DNA of 64,000 bases from Aliivibrio sifiae (GCF_002954715.1 NZ_MSCP01000004.1:1-64000), one strand, 5' to 3'. Shown: positions 35,986-47,527, counted from the first letter of the stretch. A program made the numbers and translations. Notes: a model not told the origin generated them from the sequence alone.

Positions 35986-37203
35986 CTACCCAACCAAATT
36001 GTTTAATTCGATAATTGGCATCAAGGTCGCAACAACAATGAAGAGTACAATCCCTGCCATGAAGACAATAAGCAAAGGTTCAAAAATACCTAATGCCATA
36101 TTCACTAATGATTCAAAATCACGATCTTGATTATCTGCCGAACGCGTTAGCATTTGTTCTAATTCACCACTTTGCTCACCACTGGCAATCATATGCAGCA
36201 TCATTGGTGGAAACAATTTGGTTTGCTCAAGAGAGATGCGTAAGCTTGCCCCTTCCCGAACATTATCGGCAGCTTCTAATACTTGTTGCTTAAAATATTT
36301 ATTACTCATTACGTCTGCGGCGACTTTCATGCCATCCAGTAATGGGATCGCACTTGAAGTACAGATAGATAATGTTCGAGCAAAACGAGAGGTATTTAAA
36401 CCACGAACCACCTTACCAATAACAGGAAGTCGTAAAATCTTCTTATCCCACGCTAAGCGTAAATGTGGCTTAGTGAGTAACCACTTCACCCCAACAATCA
36501 CCAGCACAACAGCAACAACAACCAACAGTCCCCAGTGAACAACAAAATTACTGGCAGCCAGTAATATTTCAGTCACAGTAGGTAGCCCTTGCCCCATTTG
36601 CACAAACTGATCGACAATTTTCGGTACCACAGTAGCAAGCAAAAAGGAGATAACCGCTATCGCAATCAAAGTCAGCATAATTGGATAAATCATCGCTTGC
36701 TGTAATTTACTGCGCATCTTCTGACGATTCTCCGCATAATCCGCTAAGCGATTTAATACCGTATCCAAATGACCAGACTTTTCACCCGCTGCGACCATTG
36801 AGCAAAACAAATCATCAAACACATGAGGATATTCACCAAAACTTTCGGCTAATGGATACCCTTCAATCACTTTTGATCGAACGCCCATCATCATGCTACG
36901 AATGTGTGCTTTTTCGCCTTGTTCTGCGACGGCTTTTAGACACTCTTCGAGTGGCATACCCGCTTGAACTAAAGTCGCAAGTTGGCGTGTAATTAACGAT
37001 AAATCATTAACGCTAATACCACGTTTAAAACTTAATCCTTGAGATGCACTTTTCTGCTGCTTTGATTTAGTTTCAATAACCTCAACAGGAATAAGGCCTT
37101 GTTCTTTTAAACGTTGACGAACTTGGCGACCGTTATCACCTTCCATTACGCCTTTTTTCTGTTTGCCATTTTTTTCGAGGGCTTTGTATTCAAATGCTGC
37201 CAT
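35986..37203 (-). CDS. gspF: Type II secretion inner-membrane platform protein GspF
   Basis: The 405-aa platform protein has two repeated cytoplasmic helical domains and three membrane segments (near residues 165-195, 215-240 and 370-395). Hallmarks are LSLITRQLATLVQAGMPLEECLKAV and the second copy FARTLSICTSSAIPLLDGMK. The ATG directly follows the gspE stop. Confidence 0.96.
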   Translation of the reverse strand: MAAFEYKALEKNGKQKKGVMEGDNGRQVRQRLKEQGLIPVEVIETKSKQQKSASQGLSFKRGISVNDLSLITRQLATLVQAGMPLEECLKAVAEQGEKAHIRSMMMGVRSKVIEGYPLAESFGEYPHVFDDLFCSMVAAGEKSGHLDTVLNRLADYAENRQKMRSKLQQAMIYPIMLTLIAIAVISFLLATVVPKIVDQFVQMGQGLPTVTEILLAASNFVVHWGLLVVVAVVLVIVGVKWLLTKPHLRLAWDKKILRLPVIGKVVRGLNTSRFARTLSICTSSAIPLLDGMKVAADVMSNKYFKQQVLEAADNVREGASLRISLEQTKLFPPMMLHMIASGEQSGELEQMLTRSADNQDRDFESLVNMALGIFEPLLIVFMAGIVLFIVVATLMPIIELNNLVG

Positions 37204-38703
37204 TTACCCTTCCCGAGTGACTCGCATCACCTCTTCTAGCGTAGTAATGCCTTGTTGAACTTTTAATAGCCCATCTTGCTGAATACCACGAGTATTCTTA
37301 CGAACTTCTTTTTCAATCTCTTGTTCGCCCGCTTCTTTATGGATCAATTCTTGTACTTTTTCACTCACCACCAATAATTCATGAATACCGGTACGGCCAC
37401 GGTAGCCTTTACCATTACAGTGCTCACAACCCGCAGGCTTATATAGCACTAGATCATCTGATGGTAATAAAGAAAAGAGCTTTTTCTGTTCGTCATCAGC
37501 TTGATAAGACGTTTTACATTCCTTACATAACGTGCGAACCAAACGTTGAGCAAGAACACCCAATAAAGATGAAGAAATTAAGAAAGGCTCGATTCCCATA
37601 TCACGAAGGCGAGTTATCGCACCAACAGCGGTGTTGGTGTGAAGTGTCGACATAACTAAGTGACCGGTTAATGAAGCTTGAACGGCAATTTCGGCGGTCT
37701 CTAAATCTCGAATTTCACCTATCATCACCACATCTGGATCTTGACGAAGAATGGCACGTAATCCACGAGCAAACGTCATGTCTACTTTTGGATTGACTTG
37801 AGTTTGTCCAATACCATCGATATCAAATTCGATTGGGTCTTCTACCGTTAAGATATTAGATTGAGTACTGTCTAATTCTCCTAATCCTGCATACAAGGTT
37901 GTTGATTTACCTGATCCCGTAGGACCAGTAACCAAAATAATACCGTGAGGTCGTTTAATAATATGTTGGAAGTTTTGATGGTTTGTCTCTTCCATTCCTA
38001 AACTGTTCAAATCTAGACGTGTTGCGTTCTTATCTAATAAACGCATTACTACACGTTCACCATGAGAAGAAGGCATGGTTGATACACGAACATCGACCGC
38101 CCGCCCGCCAATACGTAATGAAATACGGCCATCTTGAGGAACACGTTTTTCGGCAATATCTAATTTCGCCATTACTTTTACACGCGATACTAATAATGGC
38201 GCTAATTTACGGCTTGGGCTAAGAACATCACGTAACACACCATCAACTCGGAAGCGGATCGACAAGACTTTTTCAAACGTTTCAATATGAATGTCTGATG
38301 CCCCTTCTTTGATCGCTTCACCTAACATGGCATTGATCAATTTAATGATTGGCGCATCATCTTCTGATTCTAATAAATCGTCATTGTCTGGTAACTCTTC
38401 AGCTAATGAGAAGAAATCACCATTATCAGCCCCAATGTCTTCCATCAATTGCTGCGCTTCTGATGAGTTACGTTGATAAACTTGCGTTACTTTGGTATCA
38501 AATTCATCCTTAGTTAATTGAATTAATGAAAAACTCGCTTTGCATACTCGGCGGATCTCACACAATACGATTGGCGAAGGGGTTACTGCATAATACAGAA
38601 CCCACCCTTCAGAACTTGCTTCAATAACAACGGAATGCCTTTTTGCAAATGAAAAAGGCAAACGTAAAACGGCAGTAGGATCAGGAAATAGCATATCCGC
38701 CAT
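37204..38703 (-). CDS. gspE: Type II secretion ATPase GspE
   Basis: The 499-aa hexameric ATPase drives pseudopilus assembly. An N-terminal GspL-binding domain precedes ASDIHIE, Walker [13 protein letters not shown], the Asp box [18 protein letters not shown], Walker [15 protein letters not shown] and the His box LSTLHTN region. The zinc module CxxC (CKEC) and second CxxC (CEHC) about 30 residues later are intact. Its ATG overlaps the gspD stop by one base. Confidence 0.97.
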   Translation of the reverse strand: MADMLFPDPTAVLRLPFSFAKRHSVVIEASSEGWVLYYAVTPSPIVLCEIRRVCKASFSLIQLTKDEFDTKVTQVYQRNSSEAQQLMEDIGADNGDFFSLAEELPDNDDLLESEDDAPIIKLINAMLGEAIKEGASDIHIETFEKVLSIRFRVDGVLRDVLSPSRKLAPLLVSRVKVMAKLDIAEKRVPQDGRISLRIGGRAVDVRVSTMPSSHGERVVMRLLDKNATRLDLNSLGMEETNHQNFQHIIKRPHGIILVTGPTGSGKSTTLYAGLGELDSTQSNILTVEDPIEFDIDGIGQTQVNPKVDMTFARGLRAILRQDPDVVMIGEIRDLETAEIAVQASLTGHLVMSTLHTNTAVGAITRLRDMGIEPFLISSSLLGVLAQRLVRTLCKECKTSYQADDEQKKLFSLLPSDDLVLYKPAGCEHCNGKGYRGRTGIHELLVVSEKVQELIHKEAGEQEIEKEVRKNTRGIQQDGLLKVQQGITTLEEVMRVTREG

Positions 38704-40736
38704 TATTTATCCTTATTCTCATCATCAAGCTGATCAAAGAAAGCTTGGATCTCTGCTGGGTGTTGCACATCAGAACCAAACTTAGGCAAGATTGGAATAT
38801 TGGCATCATCCATTAACTTCAAGCCTTTCTCTGCGTTATACAATTGCTCTGCACGAATATAGTTATATTTACGTTGAGTAATGCCATCAGCAGTCATACC
38901 ATCGCGAATGATGGTTGGCTTGATAAATACCATTAGGTTCTTCTTCTCTACCTGAGTACTGGTTGATTTAAATAAATAACCCAAAATAGGAATATCACCC
39001 AAGAAAGGCACTTTTGATTCACTTTCTAATGCTCTCTCATCAATCAAACCACCTAGCACCAGCATTTGGCCATCTTGTACCATTACTGAGGTATTTAGCT
39101 GACGTTTAGCAAAACGTACATCCACTGCACCATTAGCGCCCAATACGTTCGATACTTCTTGTTCGATATCTAAACGAACAGAATCACCTTCATTGATTTG
39201 TGGAACAACTTTAAGTTTGATACCCACTTCTTTACGATCAACGGTTTGGAATGGGTTTTCATTATTTGAACCCGATGTAGAACCAGTTAATACCGGAACT
39301 TCTTCACCCACAATGAACGAGGCTTCGCCATTATCCATCACCGTAATACTTGGAGAAGACAAAATATTTGAGTTTGAATCAGTAGATACTGCAGTAATCA
39401 ACGCAGCCCAATCCCCCATCATGACACTAACCGCCGCACCTTGAACGCCGCCAAGCGCAGAGGCTAATGCGTCATAGCTGCCTTTTTCAGTCGTCGTTTC
39501 ATTACGTAAAAACTTATTATTTTCATCATAAACAGCGGTTGTGGTGGTTGTGTCTTTAGCTTCTTCTAAACCAACCATAGTGGCACCAATTGATGCACCC
39601 GTATTGCTGTATTGGATCATCGCCCCAGTTTCTAAGTTACCCCATTGAACACCAAGATTAATGCCATCGCCTTCAGCAAGCTCAACGATTAACGCTTCAA
39701 TCAATACTTGAGCACGACGAATATCTAGCTGCGCAATAACATCCTTCACCGCACGCATTACATCAGGCGGCGCAGTAATCACTAAGGCATTAGTATCGGC
39801 ATGAGCAGAGATCATTACGTCACTACGATTATTTGAACTTCCTTTTTGGGAGCCACCTTTACCTGCGGTTAAATTATCAGAAACCCCTTTTAATACATCA
39901 ACCAAATCTTCTGCTTTGGCGTAACGTAAATAGACAACTTGGTTATTACCCTTTGTTGCCATTTCAACATCAAGTTGCTTAATGAGCTTTTTAAGGCGAT
40001 TACGTACTTTAGGGTCACCCGAAATAAGGATCGAGTTTGTCCGCTCATCAGCAACCAATTTAGGTTGTAAAAACGCAGGTGTGTTTTTGGCATCTGTCGT
40101 TTTATTTAACGCATCAACAATTCTTACCATTTCAGCGGCTGAGGCATTTTTTAAATCAACCACTTCAACTTCTTTATCACCCGCTTGGTCAACACGCTCA
40201 ATAATTTCAGCCAGACGATTAACAACCGCAGCACGACCAGTAATCATGATGATATTGGCAGGGTCATAATGAACAACATTACCCGCGCCTGCATTATCAT
40301 TAAGTTGACGTAACAAAGGAGAGAGTTCACGAACCGACACATTGCGAACCGCAATAACACGCGTGATTACCGCGTCTCCGGTTATTTTGTCTTTTGCACC
40401 AAGAACAGGGACCGCCGATGTTTTTGCGTCTTTATCTTTAATGACTTTTAAAATGCCATTGTCCATTTCAACAACCGCATAGCCATACACTTCTAACACA
40501 CTTAGGAAGAACTGATAATATTGCTCTTCGTTTAAAAGATCGTAACTACGAACATCTACTTTTCCTCGTACCGACGGATCAACAATAATGGTCTTTTCTA
40601 GATTTCGACCAACAATGTTGATGAACTCTTGAATATCTGTTCCTTTAAAACTGGCACTAAAGTCATTTGCGATAGCCGATGTCCACATCATGCTACCCGC
40701 AAGTAATAAGGCTCCCTTGCCCATCCACTTTTTCAC
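38703..40736 (-). CDS. gspD: Type II secretion outer-membrane secretin GspD
   Basis: The 677-aa secretin forms the outer-membrane channel. It has a signal peptide (residues 1-23), N0 domain ([18 protein letters not shown]), repeated N1-N3 domains and the secretin core with [20 protein letters not shown] and [17 protein letters not shown]; a C-terminal S domain follows. No pilotin gene is adjacent. Confidence 0.96.
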   Translation of the reverse strand: MKKWMGKGALLLAGSMMWTSAIANDFSASFKGTDIQEFINIVGRNLEKTIIVDPSVRGKVDVRSYDLLNEEQYYQFFLSVLEVYGYAVVEMDNGILKVIKDKDAKTSAVPVLGAKDKITGDAVITRVIAVRNVSVRELSPLLRQLNDNAGAGNVVHYDPANIIMITGRAAVVNRLAEIIERVDQAGDKEVEVVDLKNASAAEMVRIVDALNKTTDAKNTPAFLQPKLVADERTNSILISGDPKVRNRLKKLIKQLDVEMATKGNNQVVYLRYAKAEDLVDVLKGVSDNLTAGKGGSQKGSSNNRSDVMISAHADTNALVITAPPDVMRAVKDVIAQLDIRRAQVLIEALIVELAEGDGINLGVQWGNLETGAMIQYSNTGASIGATMVGLEEAKDTTTTTAVYDENNKFLRNETTTEKGSYDALASALGGVQGAAVSVMMGDWAALITAVSTDSNSNILSSPSITVMDNGEASFIVGEEVPVLTGSTSGSNNENPFQTVDRKEVGIKLKVVPQINEGDSVRLDIEQEVSNVLGANGAVDVRFAKRQLNTSVMVQDGQMLVLGGLIDERALESESKVPFLGDIPILGYLFKSTSTQVEKKNLMVFIKPTIIRDGMTADGITQRKYNYIRAEQLYNAEKGLKLMDDANIPILPKFGSDVQHPAEIQAFFDQLDDENKDK

Positions 40737-40768
40737 AATACACCCTTATTCATTTTTCCATCTACCAG

Positions 40769-41677
40769 TTATAAACCGATAAAGATGTCATGTAGTTGTC
40801 CGTCACGTTGAACGGTTAAATTAAGCTCTGTCATTTCTGACATATTTTTCCACAATGCACTCATTGCAGCAGGATCTGTTAAATCAATCCCATTTAAACT
40901 TGTTGCGATATCACCCGGCTTCAGGCCCACCGAATCAAATAATTTTCTGTCTTTACCTGGGTTAACTCGGTAGCCTTCAATTTTCCCATTATTACTCACT
41001 TGAGAAAGGCGAATATATTTCAAAATTGATTGAGGATTTTTCGCCATCTCTTGACGAATGATGTCTAATTCATCTTGATCTGAATTCTGACGATTATTCC
41101 CTAACACCGTACCTGAGCTTCCTGTACGATTTTGTTCTACCGAAATTTTGGTGTACTCAACCCCCTCAAGCATTAATGTTTCATCACGACCATTATTTGA
41201 AATAATAATACGATCAGCACTAATGGCTTTTACCGTAGCTCTTGTCCCATCGATGGTTTCATCAATACCGTACGTATTTTGTTTTCCTCGATTCGCTATA
41301 ACCGCCAAGCTCAACTTTGGATTAGAACTCGCTACCACGCCAGATAAAGTCAGATTCAATTTAGTTTTAGGTGCGTCTTTTACTTCAACAACCTTTGGCT
41401 GCTCTACTTGTTTTTCAGCATTAAACTGCCCAAACACTTGGCCGTTTAATAAACCAGATAAAGAATCATCATTACTTTTCTTTGATGAAACATTAATCGC
41501 GACCGCTTTCGGTGCCCATTGAGAAACCGATGTCTGTGGCGCTAATATTGACCAAAAAAGAGAACCACAGATCCACGCAAAACAAGCGACCAAAACAACC
41601 GTTAAGCCTTTTGAAATTGCAGATTGATATATTGACCAATATTGAGAAATTTTTTCGATTTTCATATTAGCTATCAT
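40769..41677 (-). CDS. gspC: Type II secretion protein GspC
   Basis: The 302-aa bitopic protein links the inner-membrane platform to GspD and takes part in substrate choice. A membrane helix (about residues 22-43) is followed by a homology region (LTLSGVVASSNPKLSLAVI) and a C-terminal PDZ domain (GYRVNPGKDRKLFDSVGLKPGDIATSLNGIDL). The start is uncertain: ATG at 41677, ATG at 41665 or GTG at 41707. It is the first gene of gspC-N; a minus-strand TATAAT at 41738-41743 may be its -10. Confidence 0.93.
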   Translation of the reverse strand: MIANMKIEKISQYWSIYQSAISKGLTVVLVACFAWICGSLFWSILAPQTSVSQWAPKAVAINVSSKKSNDDSLSGLLNGQVFGQFNAEKQVEQPKVVEVKDAPKTKLNLTLSGVVASSNPKLSLAVIANRGKQNTYGIDETIDGTRATVKAISADRIIISNNGRDETLMLEGVEYTKISVEQNRTGSSGTVLGNNRQNSDQDELDIIRQEMAKNPQSILKYIRLSQVSNNGKIEGYRVNPGKDRKLFDSVGLKPGDIATSLNGIDLTDPAAMSALWKNMSEMTELNLTVQRDGQLHDIFIGL

Positions 41678-41896
41678 GTAGGTACTGATCTTCCTTTTCT
41701 GTCTCACAGAGCAATTAAATATCTGATGTGTTTATGAATTATAAAATAACACAGCATAATTTCCGCAAATGATGCCGATTTCTTAAATTCCTCGCAGCCA
41801 TGTCACGTAATTTAAGCAGATAACCTTGTATTAGAGCATTATTTCTCATTAATGACTCTAGTTGCTTATCAATTTTGATTAATTCCCCTCAAAAGA

Positions 41897-41923
41897 TTGA
41901 AAAAAATTTTACTGACACCATCT
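41897..41923 (+). promoter_or_regulatory. Sigma-32-like promoter upstream of hslR
   Basis: TTGAAA (41897-41902), a 13-base spacer and CACCATCT (41916-41923) match the heat-shock sigma consensus CTTGAAA-N(11-16)-CCCCATNT with one mismatch in the -10. It ends 30 bases before the start of Hsp15, a known heat-shock protein. Confidence 0.6.
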
Positions 41924-41953
41924 TAATAGGCAGAGATAAGACATTAGGAACCC

Positions 41954-42358
41954 ATGATGAGTTCAAAATCCAATACTAGCGATGGTATCAGGCTCGACAA
42001 ATGGCTCTGGGCAGCTCGTTTTTACAAGACCCGCTCTATTGCTCGTAATATGGTTGATGGCGGGAAAGTTCATTATAATGGACAACGAGCTAAACCAAGT
42101 AAATTAGTTGAAGTTGGTGCAGAAATAAAACTTCGCCAAGGCAACAACGAAGAAATCGTTGTGATCATCGAGATCCTATCCGATCAACGCCGTGGCGCAC
42201 CTGTAGCACAAACTCTTTACAAAGAAACACAAAACAGCATTGAGCACCGTGAAGAAAATGCGAAATTACGCAAACTCAATTCACTTGGTAGCCCGCACCC
42301 AGATAAACGTCCTGATAAGAAACAGCGACGTGATATTATGAAATTTAAACAGCAATAG
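41954..42358 (+). CDS. hslR: Heat-shock protein 15 (ribosome-associated, S4 domain)
   Basis: The 134-aa Hsp15 binds stalled 50S subunits carrying nascent chains and recycles them. The S4 RNA-binding domain covers residues 12-75 (IRLDKWLWAARFYKTRSIA, MVDGGKVHYNGQRAKPSK) and a basic tail follows. It lies upstream of hslO as in E. coli, each with its own promoter signals. Confidence 0.94.
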   Translation: MMSSKSNTSDGIRLDKWLWAARFYKTRSIARNMVDGGKVHYNGQRAKPSKLVEVGAEIKLRQGNNEEIVVIIEILSDQRRGAPVAQTLYKETQNSIEHREENAKLRKLNSLGSPHPDKRPDKKQRRDIMKFKQQ

Positions 42359-42391
42359 ACTCGTCTTTCTGTTTCATTGCTTATTTATACC

Positions 42392-42425
42392 GGTTGTCTT
42401 CGCTATACTATAAGTAACGACAACC
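42392..42425. repeat. Inverted repeat in the hslO upstream region
   Basis: GGTTGTC/GACAACC (42392-42398 with 42419-42425) encloses a 20-base A/T-rich loop containing TATACT and TATAAG, possible -10 elements. It could be an operator or a leader hairpin 27 bases before hslO. Confidence 0.4.
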
Positions 42426-42452
42426 CCTCTAATACAATTGCTGGAGTATTTC

Positions 42453-43328
42453 ATGGCAAATAACACATTGCATCGCTACCTATTTGAAGATTTATCTGTT
42501 CGTGGTGAATTGGTTCAATTAGACGATGCTTACCAACAAATTATTTCTAGCAAGGAATACCCAAAAGCAGTACAAAATCTATTGGGTGAGCTATTAGTTG
42601 CAACAACATTATTAACGGCAACATTAAAATTTGAAGGATCTATTACTCTTCAACTTCAAGGCGACGGTCCTGTTTCTCTTGCAGTAATTAATGGTGATAA
42701 CGATCAGAAAGTGCGTGGTGTTGCTCGTTTTGACGGCGATATCGCTGACGACGCTACTTTGCATCAATTAATGGGTAAAGGTTACCTAGTTATCACGATC
42801 TCGCCAAAAGATGGTGAACGTTACCAAGGTGTTGTTGCGCTTGATGGGAAAGATCTAGCGGCTTGTTTTGAAGGTTACTTTGAGCGTTCAGAGCAACTTA
42901 AAACACGTTTATGGCTTCGTCTTGGTGAATTTGAAGGCAAACCTCATGCAGCAGGTATGCTTCTTCAAGTAATGCCAGACGGCACAGGTTCTGCTGATGA
43001 CTTCGAACACTTAGAACAACTGACTGATACGATCAAAAACGAAGAACTATTTGGCCTAGAAGCGGAAGACGTTCTGTACCGTTTATACAACCAAGATAAA
43101 GTGCAACTTTTTGAACCTCAAGCTGTTGAGTTCTTCTGTGGCTGTTCTCGTGAACGCAGTGCAGGTGCAATTGTTACGATCGCACGAGCTGAAGTAGATG
43201 ACATCGTCAAAACTGAAGGCAAGGTATCTCTTCATTGTGACTACTGTGGCACAAGCTACGACTTTGACAGCATTGATGTTGCCAACATATTCGAAGAAGC
43301 AACAAAAGGTAATGACACCGTTCATTAA
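42453..43328 (+). CDS. hslO: Redox-regulated chaperone Hsp33
   Basis: The 291-aa chaperone is activated when oxidants release zinc from its cysteine switch. Zinc ligands are the CGC pair (EFFCGCSRE) and the CDYCG pair near the C-terminus, in the standard CxC-x(~30)-CxxC layout. I start it at ATG 42453 ([11 protein letters not shown]) with CTGGAG upstream; the longer frame uses TTG. Confidence 0.95.
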   Translation: MANNTLHRYLFEDLSVRGELVQLDDAYQQIISSKEYPKAVQNLLGELLVATTLLTATLKFEGSITLQLQGDGPVSLAVINGDNDQKVRGVARFDGDIADDATLHQLMGKGYLVITISPKDGERYQGVVALDGKDLAACFEGYFERSEQLKTRLWLRLGEFEGKPHAAGMLLQVMPDGTGSADDFEHLEQLTDTIKNEELFGLEAEDVLYRLYNQDKVQLFEPQAVEFFCGCSRERSAGAIVTIARAEVDDIVKTEGKVSLHCDYCGTSYDFDSIDVANIFEEATKGNDTVH

Positions 43329-43361
43329 TTTACAGCATAGAATAAGTTGTAGAAATGTTAC

Positions 43362-43390
43362 AAAAGCTAACCATTAAGTTGGCTTTTTTT
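43362..43390 (+). terminator. hslO terminator
   Basis: The stem AAAAGCTAAC/GTTGGCTTTT, with one G-T pair and a six-base loop, is followed by a T-tract, 33 bases after hslO. Confidence 0.8.
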
Positions 43391-43675
43391 ATAACTAAAT
43401 TTGATATAAACCACGTTTTTAATTCCACTTATCCACACTTAATTTTGCTTAAATAATAATCAATTACATCTAGCGCAATCGATTTCTTTAAGAGTAGAAT
43501 AGGGCTATTGCTATTTTGTGATGCTGATTAAATAACCACTACTACTTTATGGTTAATTTATGATTTATCTCCCTGTTTTCAATTTACCGCATTGATAGCA
43601 TGTTTAGCAGACAATAAATAATTACAAAATATTTAAAATATTAAAATCCCTACAAAATTCCTTTAAGGAGCACCT
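43391..43675 (+). promoter_or_regulatory. pckA upstream region with a perfect DnaA box
   Basis: The 285-base A/T-rich leader of pckA contains TTATCCACA at 43429-43437 and a single CRP-type half-site TGTGA at 43517-43521 whose other half is missing. No clear promoter was chosen among several A/T-rich candidates. Confidence 0.4.
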
Positions 43676-45301
43676 ATGACTGTTATGGAACACAAAAAGG
43701 CTGCACAACTTGATCTTACTCAACATGGTCTAACTGGCGTTACTGACGTTCTTCGTAACCCAAGCTATGATCAATTGTTTGAAGAAGAAACTCGTCCAGA
43801 CCTAGAAGGTTATGAGCGCGGTGTAATGACTGAGCTTGGCTCAGTTGCGGTAGATACTGGTATTTTTACTGGTCGTTCGCCAAAAGATAAATACATCGTA
43901 AAAGATGATACGACTAAAGATACTCTTTGGTGGTCTGATCAAGGTAAAAACGACAATAAAGCCATCACACCTGCAATTTGGGATGATCTAAAAGCCTTAG
44001 TCACAGAGCAACTCTCTGGCAAACGTCTGTTTGTTATTGATGGCTACTGTGGTGCAAACCCTGACACTCGTTTAAGTGTGCGTGTTATTACCGAAGTAGC
44101 GTGGCAAGCACACTTCGTGAAAAACATGTTTATCCGCCCTACAGACGCAGAGCTAGAAAGCTTTGAACCTGACTTTGTCGTAATGAACGGCGCAAAAGTC
44201 ACTAACCCTAATTACGAAGCACAAGGTCTAAACTCTGAAAACTTTGTTGCCTTCAACCTAACAGAACGTGTTCAAATTATCGGTGGTACTTGGTACGGCG
44301 GTGAAATGAAGAAAGGCATGTTCGCAATGATGAACTACCTTCTTCCACTGAAAGGCATTGCCTCTATGCACTGTTCTGCCAATGTTGGTGAAGAAGGCGA
44401 TGTCGCAGTATTCTTTGGTTTATCAGGTACAGGTAAAACAACGCTTTCAACTGACCCTAAACGCCAATTGATTGGTGATGATGAACATGGCTGGGATGAT
44501 GACGGTATCTTCAACTTTGAAGGTGGCTGTTACGCGAAAACAATTCGTCTATCTAAAGAAGCAGAACCAGATATCTATAATGCAATCCGCCGTGATGCGC
44601 TACTAGAAAACGTAACGGTTCGTAGCGATGGCACAATTGACTTTGATGATGGTTCAAAAACAGAAAATACTCGTGTTTCGTACCCTATTTATCATATCGA
44701 TAATATTGTTAAGCCAGTTTCTAAAGCAGGCCATGCAAATAAAGTTATTTTCTTAACGGCTGATGCATTTGGTGTTCTACCTCCTGTTGCAAAATTGACT
44801 CCAGAGCAAACTAAATACCACTTCTTATCTGGTTTTACAGCTAAGTTAGCAGGTACAGAGCGTGGTATTACAGAACCAACACCAACCTTCTCAGCAGCAT
44901 TTGGCGCCGCGTTTTTAACGCTACACCCAACTCAATACGCAGAAGTATTAGTTAAACGTATGGAAGCGGTTGGCGCAGAAGCATATATCGTTAATACAGG
45001 TTGGAACGGTACGGGTAAACGTATTTCTATCCAAGACACTCGTGCGATCATTGATGCAATCTTAGATGGTTCAATTGACCACGCTGAAACGAAAAACATT
45101 CCAGTGTTTAACTTTGAAGTTCCGACATCATTACCTGGTGTTGATACTTCAATTCTTGATCCTCGTGATACTTATACTGACCCACTACAATGGGACAGCA
45201 AAGCAGAAGATCTCGCACAACGCTTCATCAAAAACTTTGCTCAATACACAGATAACGATGAAGGTAAGGCGCTTGTAAAAGCAGGCCCTCAACTTGACTA
45301 A
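43676..45301 (+). CDS. pckA: Phosphoenolpyruvate carboxykinase (ATP)
   Basis: The 541-aa enzyme converts oxaloacetate to PEP with ATP, the first committed step of gluconeogenesis. It has the substrate segment [14 protein letters not shown], the P-loop GLSGTGKT at residues 248-255, the metal site [20 protein letters not shown] and the C-terminal [17 protein letters not shown] precedes the ATG by 5 bases. It has its own terminator. Confidence 0.97.
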   Translation: MTVMEHKKAAQLDLTQHGLTGVTDVLRNPSYDQLFEEETRPDLEGYERGVMTELGSVAVDTGIFTGRSPKDKYIVKDDTTKDTLWWSDQGKNDNKAITPAIWDDLKALVTEQLSGKRLFVIDGYCGANPDTRLSVRVITEVAWQAHFVKNMFIRPTDAELESFEPDFVVMNGAKVTNPNYEAQGLNSENFVAFNLTERVQIIGGTWYGGEMKKGMFAMMNYLLPLKGIASMHCSANVGEEGDVAVFFGLSGTGKTTLSTDPKRQLIGDDEHGWDDDGIFNFEGGCYAKTIRLSKEAEPDIYNAIRRDALLENVTVRSDGTIDFDDGSKTENTRVSYPIYHIDNIVKPVSKAGHANKVIFLTADAFGVLPPVAKLTPEQTKYHFLSGFTAKLAGTERGITEPTPTFSAAFGAAFLTLHPTQYAEVLVKRMEAVGAEAYIVNTGWNGTGKRISIQDTRAIIDAILDGSIDHAETKNIPVFNFEVPTSLPGVDTSILDPRDTYTDPLQWDSKAEDLAQRFIKNFAQYTDNDEGKALVKAGPQLD

Positions 45302-45326
45302 CCCAAGTTAATACCTCGATAAATTC

Positions 45327-45355
45327 AAGCCCTTCGGTAACGAAGGGCTTTTTTT
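45327..45355 (+). terminator. pckA terminator
   Basis: A 10-base perfect stem AAGCCCTTCG/CGAAGGGCTT with a GTAA loop and a T-tract, 26 bases after pckA. Confidence 0.92.
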
Positions 45356-45478
45356 ATTCCTTTGATTCCCATCTTGCTTTCAAAACAGTGATTACCTTTG
45401 AGTAAAACATTACAATAACTTGATTGAATCTCACTTTTAATCCACTCTTTCTATTCTTATTTCTTTCTGGAGTTAACA

Positions 45479-47449
45479 ATGTATACCACGCTGAAAAGCC
45501 TTGGTTGGTTTATCACTTTCTGCCTACTACTTGTGGTCGCATTTTTATCCCTTTTGCATACTCCTTATGCGCAACCATTATTAAACCCACTAGTTGAAAA
45601 ATTATCTGATCACAAAATCTCTTTTGGTGAGCTTCATTATTCAATTCAAGATCCTCTCCATCTGACGCTGTCAGAAGTCACTATCCGAACAGAAAATGAA
45701 TTAGTCATACAACATGTCGATTTTTGGCTTTCTCAACACCCTATACAACAAAATAAATTGGCATTTGATAGCATCAAAATTGATGGTTTAAGTTTACAGA
45801 ATGGACTGCCAAAGACAGAAAATCTCGATTGGATTTCTATTGCTCAGTTGAGTGTTTCTAATTTAGATTTTGCCAATGATGATTTGGTGATTCGTGATGC
45901 ACAAGCTCAGCTCACCAACTGGTCTGTAGAAAAAGAAAAAACATTGCCATTTGAAGGTAATTTTCAATTTTCAACTCAGCAATTATATTGGCAAGGCGAA
46001 GCGCTTGATGACGTATTGATCGATGGCTACTACAGCGAAGATTACACAGCATTACATGGTATATCGCTCACTTGGCGTGATAGTACTATCACCGCTCAAG
46101 CTGAACTCAAAGAGAATAAATTATGGGTAATCCCTCAGTTCACCCTACGAAAATTTAATTTAGAATCTGACAATGCCGACATTATTGGTAAGCCATTAGC
46201 ATGGCTTTCTCAGCAATATTTTACTTACCAATTTGAACGAATTGATCTTTTAGATATTAATATTGAGCTTCCTCAATTCTCAGTAAACAATTTAAGTTTA
46301 TCTGCTGAGAACGTATTGCTGCCTTATCATTTATGGCAACAAAGTAATGCTAATATTTCTTTTAATGCCGATAGTTTAATATGGAATGAGCACATCATTG
46401 AAAAGCCTATTTTCAACCTAATGTTAAATGGTAAAGAAGCCAATATCTCAACGCTTTCTTTTGATATTTTTGATGGAAATGTTCAACTTGAAGGTAAAAT
46501 ATCCCCTACCGAAATTAACTTAAAATCATTGACGTTAAGTCAAATAAAATGGTTACTTAGCGAAAGAGAAGTGTCCATTATTCAAAAATATATTAAACAA
46601 CTTGAGCAAGTTAAAATAGCGGAGCTGGACGTTAATAACATTCAACTGATTCAACTTGATAATCAACACCCTTATCAAGTTTCAGGAGTTAATGCAGAAG
46701 GTCACGATCTCGATTTATTGCGCTATTATCAATGGGGGTTATGGGATGGGAAATTATCTCTTAGTGCTTCTAACGCCAGCTTTAATTACCTATTAACTCA
46801 ACAACTATTAATAGAAATGAACGCTGAAAATGGATTATGGACAATCGAGCGAGCACTTTTCCCTTTAGCTGAAGGACTTGTTGGATTAAATGGCAGTATT
46901 TATTTAACTCAAGATAGCCAACCCTGGCAATTAGAGGCTTATGGCGATGGCTTACCAATCAGTTACCTAACCACTTTTTTCCCAAATACTATACCTCTAG
47001 AAGGCGTTGCTGAATTTAACTTAAATGCGAATGGTCTTGCTGCTAATAGAGACAGTTTTAATTACAGCTTTAATGGTGAGTTAAATATTATTCCAAGAGA
47101 GATGACAACCACCAAAACAGCGAAAGAACTGTGGCAATTTAAACTAGGATTAACACCAGATGATGAAGGCCAAAATACATCACCTGAGAACAAAAATAAG
47201 GATAAAAAAACCTTTCCGACACATTACCCAATACAGGTGGAGCCAATTAAAATAGTGGCAAACCGAGGGCGTATTTCAATTACGCCAATAACCATTATCG
47301 GTGATGGGTTTAATTACAATATTGAAGGTGATTACGACTTAGTTAATCCAGAAAACGCTCAAACTGTTACTTCTATTACTCAAGAGTGCCATCAGTTAGT
47401 GCAAAAGTTATTTTCTAAAGAAATTCAAATTATCAATTACTGTCAATAA
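45479..47449 (+). CDS. AsmA-family inner-membrane-anchored periplasmic protein
   Basis: The 656-aa protein has one N-terminal membrane helix (about residues 8-27) and a long, beta-rich periplasmic body with repeated short strands, as in AsmA-like proteins. The start (LLHTPYAQPLLNPLVEKLSDHKISFGELHYS) and the late LNANGLAANRDSFNYSFNGEL fit the family. AsmA-like proteins are implicated in lipid transport between membranes. It is alone between terminators. Family assignment is moderate; a specific member cannot be named. Confidence 0.7.
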   Translation: MYTTLKSLGWFITFCLLLVVAFLSLLHTPYAQPLLNPLVEKLSDHKISFGELHYSIQDPLHLTLSEVTIRTENELVIQHVDFWLSQHPIQQNKLAFDSIKIDGLSLQNGLPKTENLDWISIAQLSVSNLDFANDDLVIRDAQAQLTNWSVEKEKTLPFEGNFQFSTQQLYWQGEALDDVLIDGYYSEDYTALHGISLTWRDSTITAQAELKENKLWVIPQFTLRKFNLESDNADIIGKPLAWLSQQYFTYQFERIDLLDINIELPQFSVNNLSLSAENVLLPYHLWQQSNANISFNADSLIWNEHIIEKPIFNLMLNGKEANISTLSFDIFDGNVQLEGKISPTEINLKSLTLSQIKWLLSEREVSIIQKYIKQLEQVKIAELDVNNIQLIQLDNQHPYQVSGVNAEGHDLDLLRYYQWGLWDGKLSLSASNASFNYLLTQQLLIEMNAENGLWTIERALFPLAEGLVGLNGSIYLTQDSQPWQLEAYGDGLPISYLTTFFPNTIPLEGVAEFNLNANGLAANRDSFNYSFNGELNIIPREMTTTKTAKELWQFKLGLTPDDEGQNTSPENKNKDKKTFPTHYPIQVEPIKIVANRGRISITPITIIGDGFNYNIEGDYDLVNPENAQTVTSITQECHQLVQKLFSKEIQIINYCQ

Positions 47450-47469
47450 TAATTAAAATTGAAAGAACA

Positions 47470-47510
47470 AAAAAGCCTCATCAAACATTCGTGCTGATGG
47501 GGCTTTTTGG
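47470..47510. terminator. Bidirectional terminator after the AsmA-like gene
   Basis: The stem AAAAAGCCTCATCA/TGATGGGGCTTTTT (47470-47483 with 47495-47508), with one G-T pair, lies between convergent genes. Confidence 0.85.
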
Positions 47511-47527
47511 TATTAATTAGTGTGGTT

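Noticed and set aside
43500-43540. Possible CRP site before pckA
   Set aside because: Only one half-site (TGTGA) is recognisable; the other half is missing.
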